In this document: positions 1-6,291 of the stretch, in pieces
Position numbering within the stretch: position 1 is the first letter of the stretch
Layout of the letters: each line of letters starts with the position of its first letter
Assembly: GCA_041685075.1 (NCBI GenBank)
Contig: JAWLGN010000077.1
Coordinates: 1-19,700 of the forward strand
Length of the DNA: 19,700 bases
Source of the DNA: JAMCRM01 sp041685075
GTDB lineage: Bacteria; Acidobacteriota; Terriglobia; Bryobacterales; Bryobacteraceae
Direction of reading: 5' to 3'
Notes under the pieces: model-generated
The model's input: the letters and a program-made list of their open reading frames with translations, nothing else
Databases searched by the model: none
Told to the model about the DNA's origin: nothing
Program-made: the position numbers and the translations under genes

Positions 1-435
1 CTCAACGCCGAGGGCGAGGAAGTCACCCCCATCATGGGTTCCTACGGCATCGGGGTGGAACGCATTCTCAGCGCCGCCGTGGAACTGTTCCACGATAAGG
101 ACGGCATGGCGCTGCCGGCAGCCATCGCTCCATTCGAAGTGGTGGTGACCCCGGTGAACATCGCCGACGAAGGGCAGAAGGAAGCCGCCGAGGAGATCTA
201 CCGGGAGTGCCTGGCACAGGGCCTCGACGCGCTGCTCGACGACCGCGACGAGCGCCCCGGCGTGAAGTTCAAGGACGCGGACCTGATCGGCATTCCTTAC
301 CGCATCACCGTGGGCAAAAAGCTCTCGGGCGGCGTGGTGGAACTGGTGGAACGCGCCGGCCGAAAGCCCTGTGACGTAGCGGTTGCGGAGGCGGCCCGGA
401 CGGTGGCTGCCCGCGTCCGCGAAGCGCGTGGATGA
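1..435 (+). CDS. proS: Proline--tRNA ligase, C-terminal part (5' end outside window)
   Basis: This charges tRNA-Pro with proline in the cytoplasm. The reading frame is open from base 1 and ends at TGA 433-435, so 144 codons are visible and the N-terminal part lies upstream. The fragment opens with the class II synthetase motif 3 region (MGSYGIGVERI, with the conserved G-x-G-x-x-R-like arginine). It continues into the anticodon-binding domain, with PFEVVVTPVNIADEGQ, the LLDDRDERPGVKFKDADLIGIPYR block and the VGKKL segment typical of bacterial ProRS. The end at the anticodon-binding domain without a zinc-binding tail fits the bacterial form. The gene faces the small minus-strand gene at 480-683. 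Identity is secure; the family assignment is from recognised motifs only. Confidence 0.95.
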   Translation, partial: LNAEGEEVTPIMGSYGIGVERILSAAVELFHDKDGMALPAAIAPFEVVVTPVNIADEGQKEAAEEIYRECLAQGLDALLDDRDERPGVKFKDADLIGIPYRITVGKKLSGGVVELVERAGRKPCDVAVAEAARTVAARVREARG

Positions 436-462
436 TTCCCAGGAGACTGCCGCGCACGGCGC

Positions 463-478
463 TCCCGTAGGAACGGGA
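463..478. terminator. Small hairpin between convergent genes, possible weak terminator
   Basis: TCCCGT (463-468), loop AGGA, ACGGGA (473-478) form a perfect 6-bp stem with a 4-nt loop. It lies between the proS stop and the stop of the minus-strand small gene. There is no T-run on either side, so it is not a classical intrinsic terminator; the location is the main argument. Confidence 0.3.
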
Positions 479-479
479 C

Positions 480-683
480 CTACAGGCCGTGCTTCTCTTC
501 GAACTCCGCCAGCGTCATCTCGCCGCGGCGGATCGCTTCCACGCTCTGGCGGACGGACTCCACCTCTTCCTGGGAAAGTTCTTCCTCGGCGGACAGGAGA
601 GCGGCGAGGTAATCCTCAGCCGCGTGAACGTCGCTGTCGGATACCGGATTGGCCGGCCGGTGCAGCGGTTTAGGGGCGGGCAT
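480..683 (-). CDS. Small acidic protein of unknown function (67 aa)
   Basis: I do not recognise the family. The 67-residue product has a basic, proline-rich start (MPAPKPLHRPANP). Two predicted helices rich in Glu, Gln and Arg follow, and it ends in RRGEMTLAEFEEKHGL. There is no signal peptide and no membrane segment, so a small cytoplasmic protein is likely. It is accepted as real because AGGAGG (minus strand, plus coordinates 691-696) sits 7 nt before the ATG. A -10 box TAGAAT (704-709) with a possible -35 TTGGGC (726-731, 16-bp spacer) precedes it. The tail resembles the C-terminal helices of small antitoxin-like proteins, but there is no adjacent toxin gene, so I do not call it one. It is convergent with proS and divergent from the gene at 754. 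Confidence 0.7.
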   Translation of the reverse strand: MPAPKPLHRPANPVSDSDVHAAEDYLAALLSAEEELSQEEVESVRQSVEAIRRGEMTLAEFEEKHGL

Positions 684-703
684 CGGTTGACCTCCTCGCC
701 CTC

Positions 704-731
704 ATTCTACCAGCGGCCCACGCGGGCCCAA
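704..731 (-). promoter_or_regulatory. Promoter of the 67-aa small gene
   Basis: On the minus strand, -35-like TTGGGC (726-731) is followed after 16 bp by -10 TAGAAT (704-709). The predicted start of transcription is near 697, directly before the AGGAGG ribosome binding site at 691-696. An inverted repeat, GGCCC-ACGC-GGGCC (715-728), lies in the same interval shared with the divergent gene and could be an operator. Confidence 0.5.
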
Positions 732-738
732 GTACGTG

Positions 739-744
739 TACAAT
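739..744 (+). promoter_or_regulatory. -10 box upstream of the TIGR03437-like gene
   Basis: TACAAT lies 9 nt before the GTG at 754, which would put the transcript start around 751, leaving almost no leader. This favours GTG 754 over GTG 736, because the latter overlaps the -10. I see no convincing -35. Confidence 0.45.
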
Positions 745-753
745 GAATTTCTC

Positions 754-1656
754 GTGACTGCAGCACTCGGGCTGCTGCTACTGGTGGCTTTCGGAACAAC
801 TGCGCTAGCCGAGAGTTCCGAAGCTGATACGACGCCGTCCTACACCGAGAGCAGCATCGTCAACGGAACTACCTTTCAACTCGGGCCATTCGCGCCCAAT
901 ACCATGGTCACTATCTTCGGGAAGAACCTGACGTGGGGCGAGGGCGGGCAAGCCGCTACCCCGGCTATGCGCCAGGGATACTGGGCGCTGCCGGACGAAC
1001 TCGCGGGCGTGAGGGTGCTGATCATGCGCGGCAACCTGGGCCAGCCAGTGCCGCTGCACTACGTGGGCCACGACCAGATCAACTTCGTGCTACCCGAATC
1101 GCTCGCAGACCCGAAGATACTGGAAGCCGGGGAGGTCGAGATCGTGGTTACGCGGGACGGCTCCCGTGGCCCGCGGGTGAAGCTGAAGATCCAGGAGGCG
1201 GCCCCAGAATTGTTCCCCGTCGAGGGCGGCAACGCTCTTGCTGTCCGCGTCCTGCCGCCGGCCGATACCGAAGAACCAGCCACCTACGTTCTGGCCACCG
1301 CGGAAACGCCTGCACGCCCGGGCGAGTGGCTGATGCTTTACGCCACCGGCCTGGGTCGCACGGTGCTGCGGCTGGAGGACGGCGAGGTCGTTAGCATCCC
1401 ACCGCGCAAGGAGTCCGAGATATGGTTGAAGCATCCGGAAGATTTGCGCGTGATGATCAACCGGGAGCCGCTGCCCCCTGAATCCATCGGGTACGCCGGC
1501 CTGGCGCCCGGATTCGCCGCTTTGTACCAGATCAACGTCAAGCTGCCTGACGACCTCCCTGCCGATCCCGAGATCCGGATCGCCATCAAGGACGCCTGGA
1601 GCATGGAGGGGCTACGCCTGGCTGTAAACCCGGGTCCCGAACAGCCGCAGCCCTGA
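754..1656 (+). CDS. Secreted protein consisting of one Solibacter-type (TIGR03437-like) domain
   Basis: This is an exported protein of unknown function. An in-frame GTG at 736 also exists, but 754 gives a compact signal peptide (MTAALGLLLLVAFGTTALA, then ESSEAD) and does not overlap the -10 box. The mature part follows the pattern I know as TIGR03437: VNGTTFQLGPFAPNTMVTIFG near the start, YVGHDQINFVLPE in the middle, PGEWLMLYATGLG later and GFAALYQINVKLPDDLP near the end. In many Solibacter proteins this domain is a C-terminal tail on larger extracellular proteins; here it makes up essentially the whole 300-residue product. Mixed beta folds and extracellular binding are plausible but unproven. 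The next gene has its own promoter, so co-transcription is not required. Family recognition is from memory of the domain. Confidence 0.75.
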   Translation: MTAALGLLLLVAFGTTALAESSEADTTPSYTESSIVNGTTFQLGPFAPNTMVTIFGKNLTWGEGGQAATPAMRQGYWALPDELAGVRVLIMRGNLGQPVPLHYVGHDQINFVLPESLADPKILEAGEVEIVVTRDGSRGPRVKLKIQEAAPELFPVEGGNALAVRVLPPADTEEPATYVLATAETPARPGEWLMLYATGLGRTVLRLEDGEVVSIPPRKESEIWLKHPEDLRVMINREPLPPESIGYAGLAPGFAALYQINVKLPDDLPADPEIRIAIKDAWSMEGLRLAVNPGPEQPQP

Positions 1657-1704
1657 AAACGGAACGCAACTCGTACACTGCCGGCCGCGTTTACGTAGGT
1701 AGGC

Positions 1705-1721
1705 TAGAATTGTACCAGGAG
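1705..1721 (+). promoter_or_regulatory. -10 box and ribosome binding site of the glycine-zipper protein gene
   Basis: TAGAAT (1705-1710) predicts a transcript start near 1717. AGGAG (1717-1721) follows at once, 6 nt before ATG 1728. The pair settles the start at 1728 rather than the in-frame TTG at 1710. Confidence 0.5.
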
Positions 1722-1727
1722 TTCGCC

Positions 1728-2534
1728 ATGACGCTACGGGCCGCAGGCGCAATGATTTTCGCGCTCTCCATCACACTTTCGGCGCAGCAGCCGGCTTCCG
1801 ACGAGGCCGGCGGGTGGCGCCGGGCAGAGAGCGCACCGCCCGAGAACGCCTACACGGTCGCATCCGGAACCAAGGTGCCGCTGAGCCTGATCAACAGCAT
1901 CAGCACCAAGCACTCGGCCGAGGGCGACCGCGTCTACCTGGAAACCGTCTTCCCCATCCTGGATAAGGGGCGCATCGTGATTCCGCCGGGCAGCTACGTG
2001 GCCGGAACCGTGACCGCGGTGAAGCGGCCCGGGCGGGTGAAGGGGCGCGGCGAACTGTACTTGCGGTTCGATTCCCTCACCCTGCCCAACGGCGTGACAC
2101 GCGACTTCCGCGCGCGTGTGGGCGGCATCGACGGCCGCGGCAACGAGGAACTGGACCGCACCGAAGGCACCATCCGCAGCGAGGGCAACAAGAGCGGCGA
2201 CGCCCGCACCGTGGGAGAAGCCGCCGCTGCGGGAGCCTCCGTGGGAGTGATCGCGGGCGCGGCCACCGGGAGTTACGGCAAGGGCGTGGGGATCGGCGCC
2301 GCCGCGGGCGCCACCGCCGGCATGATCGGGGTGCTGCTCTCCCGCGGGCCCGATGCCGTGCTGGCCAAGGGCAGTACCATCGAGATGGTGCTCGACCGCC
2401 CGCTCTACTTCGAGGAAAACGAACTCAGCCCCATCACCACCCAGCCCGGCCGTTTCTCCGACGGCCCCGGCCCGGCGCCCAGCCAAAGCCGCCAGGGACG
2501 AGGAATCTGGTTTCCCGGCCAGCGCATTCCGTAG
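1728..2534 (+). CDS. Exported glycine-zipper protein with a TrbI/VirB10-like beta segment
   Basis: This is a 268-residue protein of unknown function. ATG 1728 is chosen because AGGAG lies 6 nt upstream; residues 1-20 (MTLRAAGAMIFALSITLSAQ) look like a signal peptide. Residues about 42-115 (VASGTKVPLSLINSISTKHS, then the IVIPPGSYVAGTV block and FDSLTLPNG) resemble the C-terminal beta-barrel part of TrbI/VirB10 proteins. In Acidobacteria this segment often occurs outside conjugation loci. Residues about 164-204 are a glycine/alanine-rich stretch (GASVGVIAGAATGSYGKG, GIGAAAGATAG) of the glycine-zipper kind, which could insert in or oligomerise at a membrane. The tail is rich in Pro, Gly and Gln. 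No conjugation genes lie nearby, so a transfer role is unlikely; an envelope role is inference. Confidence 0.7.
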   Translation: MTLRAAGAMIFALSITLSAQQPASDEAGGWRRAESAPPENAYTVASGTKVPLSLINSISTKHSAEGDRVYLETVFPILDKGRIVIPPGSYVAGTVTAVKRPGRVKGRGELYLRFDSLTLPNGVTRDFRARVGGIDGRGNEELDRTEGTIRSEGNKSGDARTVGEAAAAGASVGVIAGAATGSYGKGVGIGAAAGATAGMIGVLLSRGPDAVLAKGSTIEMVLDRPLYFEENELSPITTQPGRFSDGPGPAPSQSRQGRGIWFPGQRIP

Positions 2535-2778
2535 ACCTGGCCGGATAGCAGAGGGGGCGGGGCCGCGGGCTGCGTGTCCTTCAGCACTGCCTCCGGCGTC
2601 AAATCCACGGCCGGCGCCCCCACTTTCACACTAATCAATCGCCAAACGCCCGTCTAAACCCAAAACGCAGGAAACCGGCATCCATTTTGCGGGTTCGGAC
2701 CTCCGCAAAGAGGGGGGAGTGCGGTTCGGCCTGAAGTTCCGCCGCCGGGAAGCCGCCGGTGATATCCTGTTCCTCGCC
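2535..2778. other. Non-coding interval before the sulfatase gene
   Basis: This 244-nt stretch holds no convincing complete gene. Its right end carries the sulfatase promoter. On the minus strand, the start of a reading frame at 2638 (TTG; ISVKVGAPAVDLTPEAVLKD) vaguely resembles the N-terminus of acidobacterial thioredoxin-like proteins. It does not continue into a recognisable domain and may be a gene remnant. Confidence 0.4.
2760..2768 (+). promoter_or_regulatory. Extended -10 promoter of the sulfatase gene
   Basis: TGA-TATCCT fits an extended -10 (TG-n-TATCCT). The predicted transcript start is near 2775, only about 4 nt before ATG 2779, so the mRNA would be essentially leaderless. Confidence 0.45.
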
Positions 2779-4188
2779 ATGGCGCCTCCCATCACCCTGA
2801 CGCGTCGGAATTTTCTCGGCACCGCCGTTGCCGCCGCCCAACCCGGCAGCCGCCCCTGGAACCTGCTGCTCATCACCAACGATCAGCATCGCGCGGACTG
2901 CCTGGGGGCCGCCGGAAATCCCGATATCCAGACCCCGCACATGGATCGCCTCGCACGGGAAGGCGTGCTCGAGAGCCATTACGTGCAATGCCCGCAATGC
3001 GTGCCTTCGCGGGCTTCCATCCACACAGGGCGGTACCCGCACGTGAACAGGACGCCGCTGAACCAGTATCGACTGCCCGATGACGAGGAGACCCTGGCTA
3101 CCATTCTGGGCCGGCATGGCTACGCAACGGCGGCGGTGGGGGACGAGCCCTTTGCGCCCACCAATGCCTTGGGCGGCTTCCAGAAGCTCTATGCGAGCGA
3201 TCCCGAGTATCACGCTTTTCTCGCCCGGAAAGGGTGGGGAGCGAAGGCCGCCGAGCACCGCGAGCGCCTGAAAACCAGGTTTCAAGCGCATGCCGCCCCC
3301 TGGCCCGAAGAACTCGACGAGACCGCCTACTTCGCACAGCGCGCGGTGGACTGCATGAAGGAGATGCAGAACCGTCCCTTCTTCCTCCACGTAAACTTTC
3401 GAAGGCCGCACCATCCCTTCGATCCGCCGGCGCCGTACGACCGCATGTATGAAGGCGCGGCGTTTCCCGCGTCGCACCGGCGGGAAGGCGAGATGGACAA
3501 TAAGCCGCCCTCGCACCGCGGGTCCATCGAGAATACCGCCGGATTCGATCTGCGCGGCATGACCGCGAGGGACCTGGACCGCATCAAGAGCTACCACTAC
3601 GGCATGATCTCGTTGAACGACCGGCACATCGGGCGGATGCTCGACGCCATGCAGGGACTCGGGCTGGCGAACCGCACCCTGGTGGTCGTGACAGCGGACC
3701 ACGGCGAGATGCTGGGCGATCACGGACTGCTATTCAAGGCTCGCTACATGTACGACGAGGTCCTGCGGGCGCCCTTGATCTTTCACGCGCCCGGGAAGTT
3801 GCCCGCGGGCCGGCGGGTCCCCGGTATGACGGAAGGCATCGACATCCTGCCGACGATTCTCGAGCTACTGGGGTTCAGTCCCTCGGAACGCATTCAGGGG
3901 AGAAGCCTGCTGCCCCTGGTCGAGGGCGCCGCCGCGGGCCGCGAGGAGATTCATGCCGAGTTCCCGACCACCAAGGCGATCCGGACAGCCAAGTGGAAAC
4001 TGGTGCACTATCTCCGCGCGCCGTACGGCGAATTGTACGACCTGACTGAAGACCCACACGAGTTGCACAACCTCTACCACGATCCCGCGTACGCGAAGGC
4101 GCGGGCGGAGATGGAATCGCGGCTGGCGGACTGGTTGATAGAAAGCCGGGATCCGGCGCTGCCGCCGGTTCCGGGCCAGCGGGCTTGA
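2779..4188 (+). CDS. Formylglycine-dependent sulfatase, TAT-exported
   Basis: This hydrolyses a sulfate ester on an unidentified substrate. ATG 2779 is preferred over the upstream in-frame start at 2719 because the -10 box lies between them and the protein then begins with a short twin-arginine signal (TLTRRNFLGTAVAAA). The alkaline-phosphatase-like fold is marked by LLITNDQHRADCLG near the N-terminus and the nucleophile motif C-V-P-S-R (Cys74 with this start) followed by TGRYPH. Cys is the residue converted to formylglycine in C-type sulfatases. The later block TADHGEMLGDHGL with K and MYDEVLRAPLIFHAPG carries metal and substrate ligands. The C-terminal ELYDLTEDPHELHNL is typical of sulfatases. 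At 469 residues it has normal family length. The transporter gene follows about 50 nt later, so the pair may release and take up a sugar-like product; the substrate cannot be read from sequence. Confidence 0.9.
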   Translation: MAPPITLTRRNFLGTAVAAAQPGSRPWNLLLITNDQHRADCLGAAGNPDIQTPHMDRLAREGVLESHYVQCPQCVPSRASIHTGRYPHVNRTPLNQYRLPDDEETLATILGRHGYATAAVGDEPFAPTNALGGFQKLYASDPEYHAFLARKGWGAKAAEHRERLKTRFQAHAAPWPEELDETAYFAQRAVDCMKEMQNRPFFLHVNFRRPHHPFDPPAPYDRMYEGAAFPASHRREGEMDNKPPSHRGSIENTAGFDLRGMTARDLDRIKSYHYGMISLNDRHIGRMLDAMQGLGLANRTLVVVTADHGEMLGDHGLLFKARYMYDEVLRAPLIFHAPGKLPAGRRVPGMTEGIDILPTILELLGFSPSERIQGRSLLPLVEGAAAGREEIHAEFPTTKAIRTAKWKLVHYLRAPYGELYDLTEDPHELHNLYHDPAYAKARAEMESRLADWLIESRDPALPPVPGQRA

Positions 4189-4230
4189 GAGCCGCTCTCC
4201 AGCCAACGCCACAGTGGCGGCGAATTGCCT

Positions 4231-4236
4231 TATAAT
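4231..4236 (+). promoter_or_regulatory. Perfect -10 box of the MFS transporter gene
   Basis: A consensus TATAAT lies only 5 nt before GTG 4242, so transcription would begin at or next to the start codon and the mRNA would be leaderless. No Shine-Dalgarno sequence precedes the GTG. The -35 region is not recognisable. Confidence 0.6.
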
Positions 4237-4241
4237 TTTCG

Positions 4242-5498
4242 GTGGCCTTCTCGCAAAATTTCGGCACGGCAGAACCGGCGCCTCATCCCCTCAGTCCATA
4301 CCGGTGGCGCATTCTCGCGCTGCTGTTTTTCGCAACAACCATCAACTACCTGGACCGGATCGTCTTTTCCGTCCTGATCCCCGTGATCCGGGAGGAGATG
4401 CATATCTCCAACCAGGATTACGGCTACCTGACGGGCGCTTTCACGGCAGCCTATACCATCGGGTTCCTGTTCGCAGGGAAGTTCATCGACCGGTACGGGA
4501 CGCGGCTGGGCTATGCCGTGGCGATCGTCTGGTGGTCCATTGCCGCGGCGCTGCACGGCATTGCCCGCCATCCGTTCGACCTGGGCATCTGGCGGGCGCT
4601 GCTCGGCTTCGGGGAATCCGGAAACTTTCCGGCGGCCATCAAGAGCGTGGCGGAATGGTTCCCCAAGAAAGACCGCGCCTTCGCCACCGGAATCTTCAAC
4701 GCCGGCACGAACGTGGCGGCCATGGCCGGCCCGCCCATGTTCGTCTACCTGAACATGCACTTCGGCTGGCGTGCCTGCTTCATCGGGACGGCGTCGTTGG
4801 GCTTCCTGTGGGTGATCGCCTGGTTGCTGATGTATCGGAAGCCGCCCGAACAGCCCGAAGACAAGGGCGAGCCGAACATCGGCTGGCTGCAGGCGCTGGG
4901 ATACCGCCAGACCTGGGGCTTCGCGCTGGGCAAGTTCCTGACCGACCCGGTGTGGTGGTTCTACCTGTTCTGGCTGCCTCCCTATCTCTACGACGTGCGG
5001 AAGTTCAATTTGGTGGAGATCGGCTGGGCGCTACCGGTGGTCTACCTGATGGCCGACGTGGGCAGCGTGGGCGGCGGCTGGATCTCCGGCTGGTTGATGC
5101 GGCGCGGATGGGAGACCCACAAGGCGCGGCGCGCGGCCATGGCGCTGTGCGCGGCGGCCATGCCTATCGCGGCCATGTCGGCGGTGGCCCCCACGGCCAT
5201 CCTGACGGTGGCGCTGGTAAGCGTCGCCACGGCCGCCCACCAGGGGTGGTCGGCCAACCTATACTCCACCACCTCGGACGTCTTCCCCAAGAACGCGGTG
5301 GCGTCGGTGACGGGTATCGGCGGCTGCGCCGGAGGCATCGGCGGCTTCCTGTTCTCCGCGGTGATTCCGGGCTTCGTGGTGACTTACTTCGGCTACACCC
5401 CCATGATCATGTTCATGGGCACGCTGCACCTGACCGCCCTGCTGCTGCTGCAACTGATGCTGTGGCGGAAGTCTCCGGGCACCCCCGTGGGCGCGTAA
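4242..5498 (+). CDS. MFS transporter, anion:cation symporter (ExuT/hexuronate-like) type
   Basis: This is an inner-membrane secondary transporter of 418 residues, normal for the 12-helix major facilitator family. Recognisable blocks are WRILALLFFATTINYLDRIVF in helix 1 (NYLDR is typical of the ACS/ExuT-like subfamily), the loop 2-3 motif GKFIDRYGTRLGY, and WRALLGFGESGNFPAAIK with EWFPKKDRAFATGIFNAG. The last block is highly conserved among hexuronate, galactonate and related organic-anion carriers. The start is GTG 4242, directly after a TATAAT box; the product MAFSQNFGTAEPAPHPLSPYRW begins with a short cytoplasmic tail. The gene lies downstream of the sulfatase with its own promoter. A sugar acid or related anion is the likely substrate, but none can be assigned. 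It is convergent with the methyltransferase gene. Confidence 0.88.
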   Translation: MAFSQNFGTAEPAPHPLSPYRWRILALLFFATTINYLDRIVFSVLIPVIREEMHISNQDYGYLTGAFTAAYTIGFLFAGKFIDRYGTRLGYAVAIVWWSIAAALHGIARHPFDLGIWRALLGFGESGNFPAAIKSVAEWFPKKDRAFATGIFNAGTNVAAMAGPPMFVYLNMHFGWRACFIGTASLGFLWVIAWLLMYRKPPEQPEDKGEPNIGWLQALGYRQTWGFALGKFLTDPVWWFYLFWLPPYLYDVRKFNLVEIGWALPVVYLMADVGSVGGGWISGWLMRRGWETHKARRAAMALCAAAMPIAAMSAVAPTAILTVALVSVATAAHQGWSANLYSTTSDVFPKNAVASVTGIGGCAGGIGGFLFSAVIPGFVVTYFGYTPMIMFMGTLHLTALLLLQLMLWRKSPGTPVGA

Positions 5499-5511
5499 AC
5501 CGGGGTAGTGA

Positions 5512-5540
5512 AGGCGGCCCCGCGGGCGCGGGCGCCGCCT
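5512..5540. terminator. Strong GC hairpin between convergent genes, likely bidirectional terminator
   Basis: AGGCGGCCCCGC (5512-5523), loop GGGC, then GCGGG (5528-5532), a one-base bulge and GCCGCCT (5534-5540) form a 12-bp stem. It sits exactly between the MFS stop (5498) and the methyltransferase stop (5548). No T-run follows on either strand, so it may work with Rho or as an mRNA 3'-end stabiliser. Confidence 0.5.
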
Positions 5541-5547
5541 GAGACCC

Positions 5548-6234
5548 TTACTTTCCGGCTACCAACACGCGAGAGGGATAGCCGGACTGCCGCACCACGC
5601 GGTCCTGGAGGATGCGGAAGTTCGCCGCGCGGATGACGTCCGGAATGCTCTGCTCGACCTGCCGGCCCCAGAACGCCGGCGCCACCTTGCCCCCCATGCG
5701 GTAGAGGCGATTGAAGACGGCGGTATTCTGCCCGATGAGCGTGAGGGCCAGGCGGCCGGACCGCCGCAGGACGCGGTGCAACTCCGCTACCGTGCGGACG
5801 ATATCCTCCGCCGAGAGCAGCTCCAGCAGGTAACAGCAGACCACCGCGTCGAAGGTCTGGTCGCGAAAGGGCATTTGCCGCGCGTCCACGGCCTGGCAAA
5901 AGGCCAGCGAGGAGGGAAAGTCCTGCCGCGCCCGCCGCTGCGTGCGGGAGGCCATGTTGGGGGAAAGGTCCACCCCCACGTTGGCGCCGTTGGGGTTGAC
6001 GCGCAGAATGCGCCGGAACATCTCACCTGACCCGGTGGCCACTTCCAGCACCCGCATACCGTCCTGAATGCCGGAAGCCTCCAGCGCGCACCGGTGTGCC
6101 CGCGAATGGAAGAACATCGTCGATAGCGGATAGAAAGCCGCCATCCTGTCGTAAACCCGGCGCGTGCGGTGCGCCAGCGTTGCAGGAAGCCCATTCGTGG
6201 GCCAAGGGGTGATCGAGTATTCGAGCTTGTCCAA
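5548..6234 (-). CDS. Class I SAM-dependent methyltransferase (Methyltransf_11 / UbiE-like)
   Basis: This is predicted to transfer a methyl group from S-adenosylmethionine to an unknown acceptor. The Rossmann core shows motif I VLEVATGSGE, the acidic strand-2 end VGVDLSPNM, DARQMPF and the post-motif DAVVCCYLLELL. A conserved LHRVLRRSGRL segment is typical of the Methyltransf_11 group; UbiE/COQ5-like enzymes and phospholipid N-methyltransferases share this layout. I prefer TTG 6234 (228 aa) because GAGGAG lies 9 nt upstream. An in-frame ATG at 6258 would give 236 aa but has no ribosome binding site. The gene follows the sensor kinase by only a few dozen bases on the same strand, so they probably form an operon; a functional link is not obvious. 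The substrate is unknown. Confidence 0.82.
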   Translation of the reverse strand: MDKLEYSITPWPTNGLPATLAHRTRRVYDRMAAFYPLSTMFFHSRAHRCALEASGIQDGMRVLEVATGSGEMFRRILRVNPNGANVGVDLSPNMASRTQRRARQDFPSSLAFCQAVDARQMPFRDQTFDAVVCCYLLELLSAEDIVRTVAELHRVLRRSGRLALTLIGQNTAVFNRLYRMGGKVAPAFWGRQVEQSIPDVIRAANFRILQDRVVRQSGYPSRVLVAGK

Positions 6235-6291
6235 AGATCCGTTCTCCTCGCCGTACATGTACAGAAGTGCCGCCGCGGGCGTCCGCGCCGG

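Noticed and set aside
480..683. Antitoxin gene of a toxin-antitoxin pair
   Set aside because: The tail is slightly antitoxin-like, but no toxin gene is adjacent and no DNA-binding motif is visible.
2217..2340. DNA repeat in the glycine-rich part of the 1728 gene
   Set aside because: The repetition reflects a Gly/Ala-rich protein segment; no exact DNA unit is repeated.
1728..2534. Conjugation gene trbI/virB10
   Set aside because: Only a short segment is TrbI-like, the protein begins with a signal peptide rather than a membrane anchor, and no other transfer genes are near.
2635..3723. Minus-strand open frame (362 codons) opposite the sulfatase
   Set aside because: Shadow of the sulfatase, whose active-site motif is intact on the plus strand.
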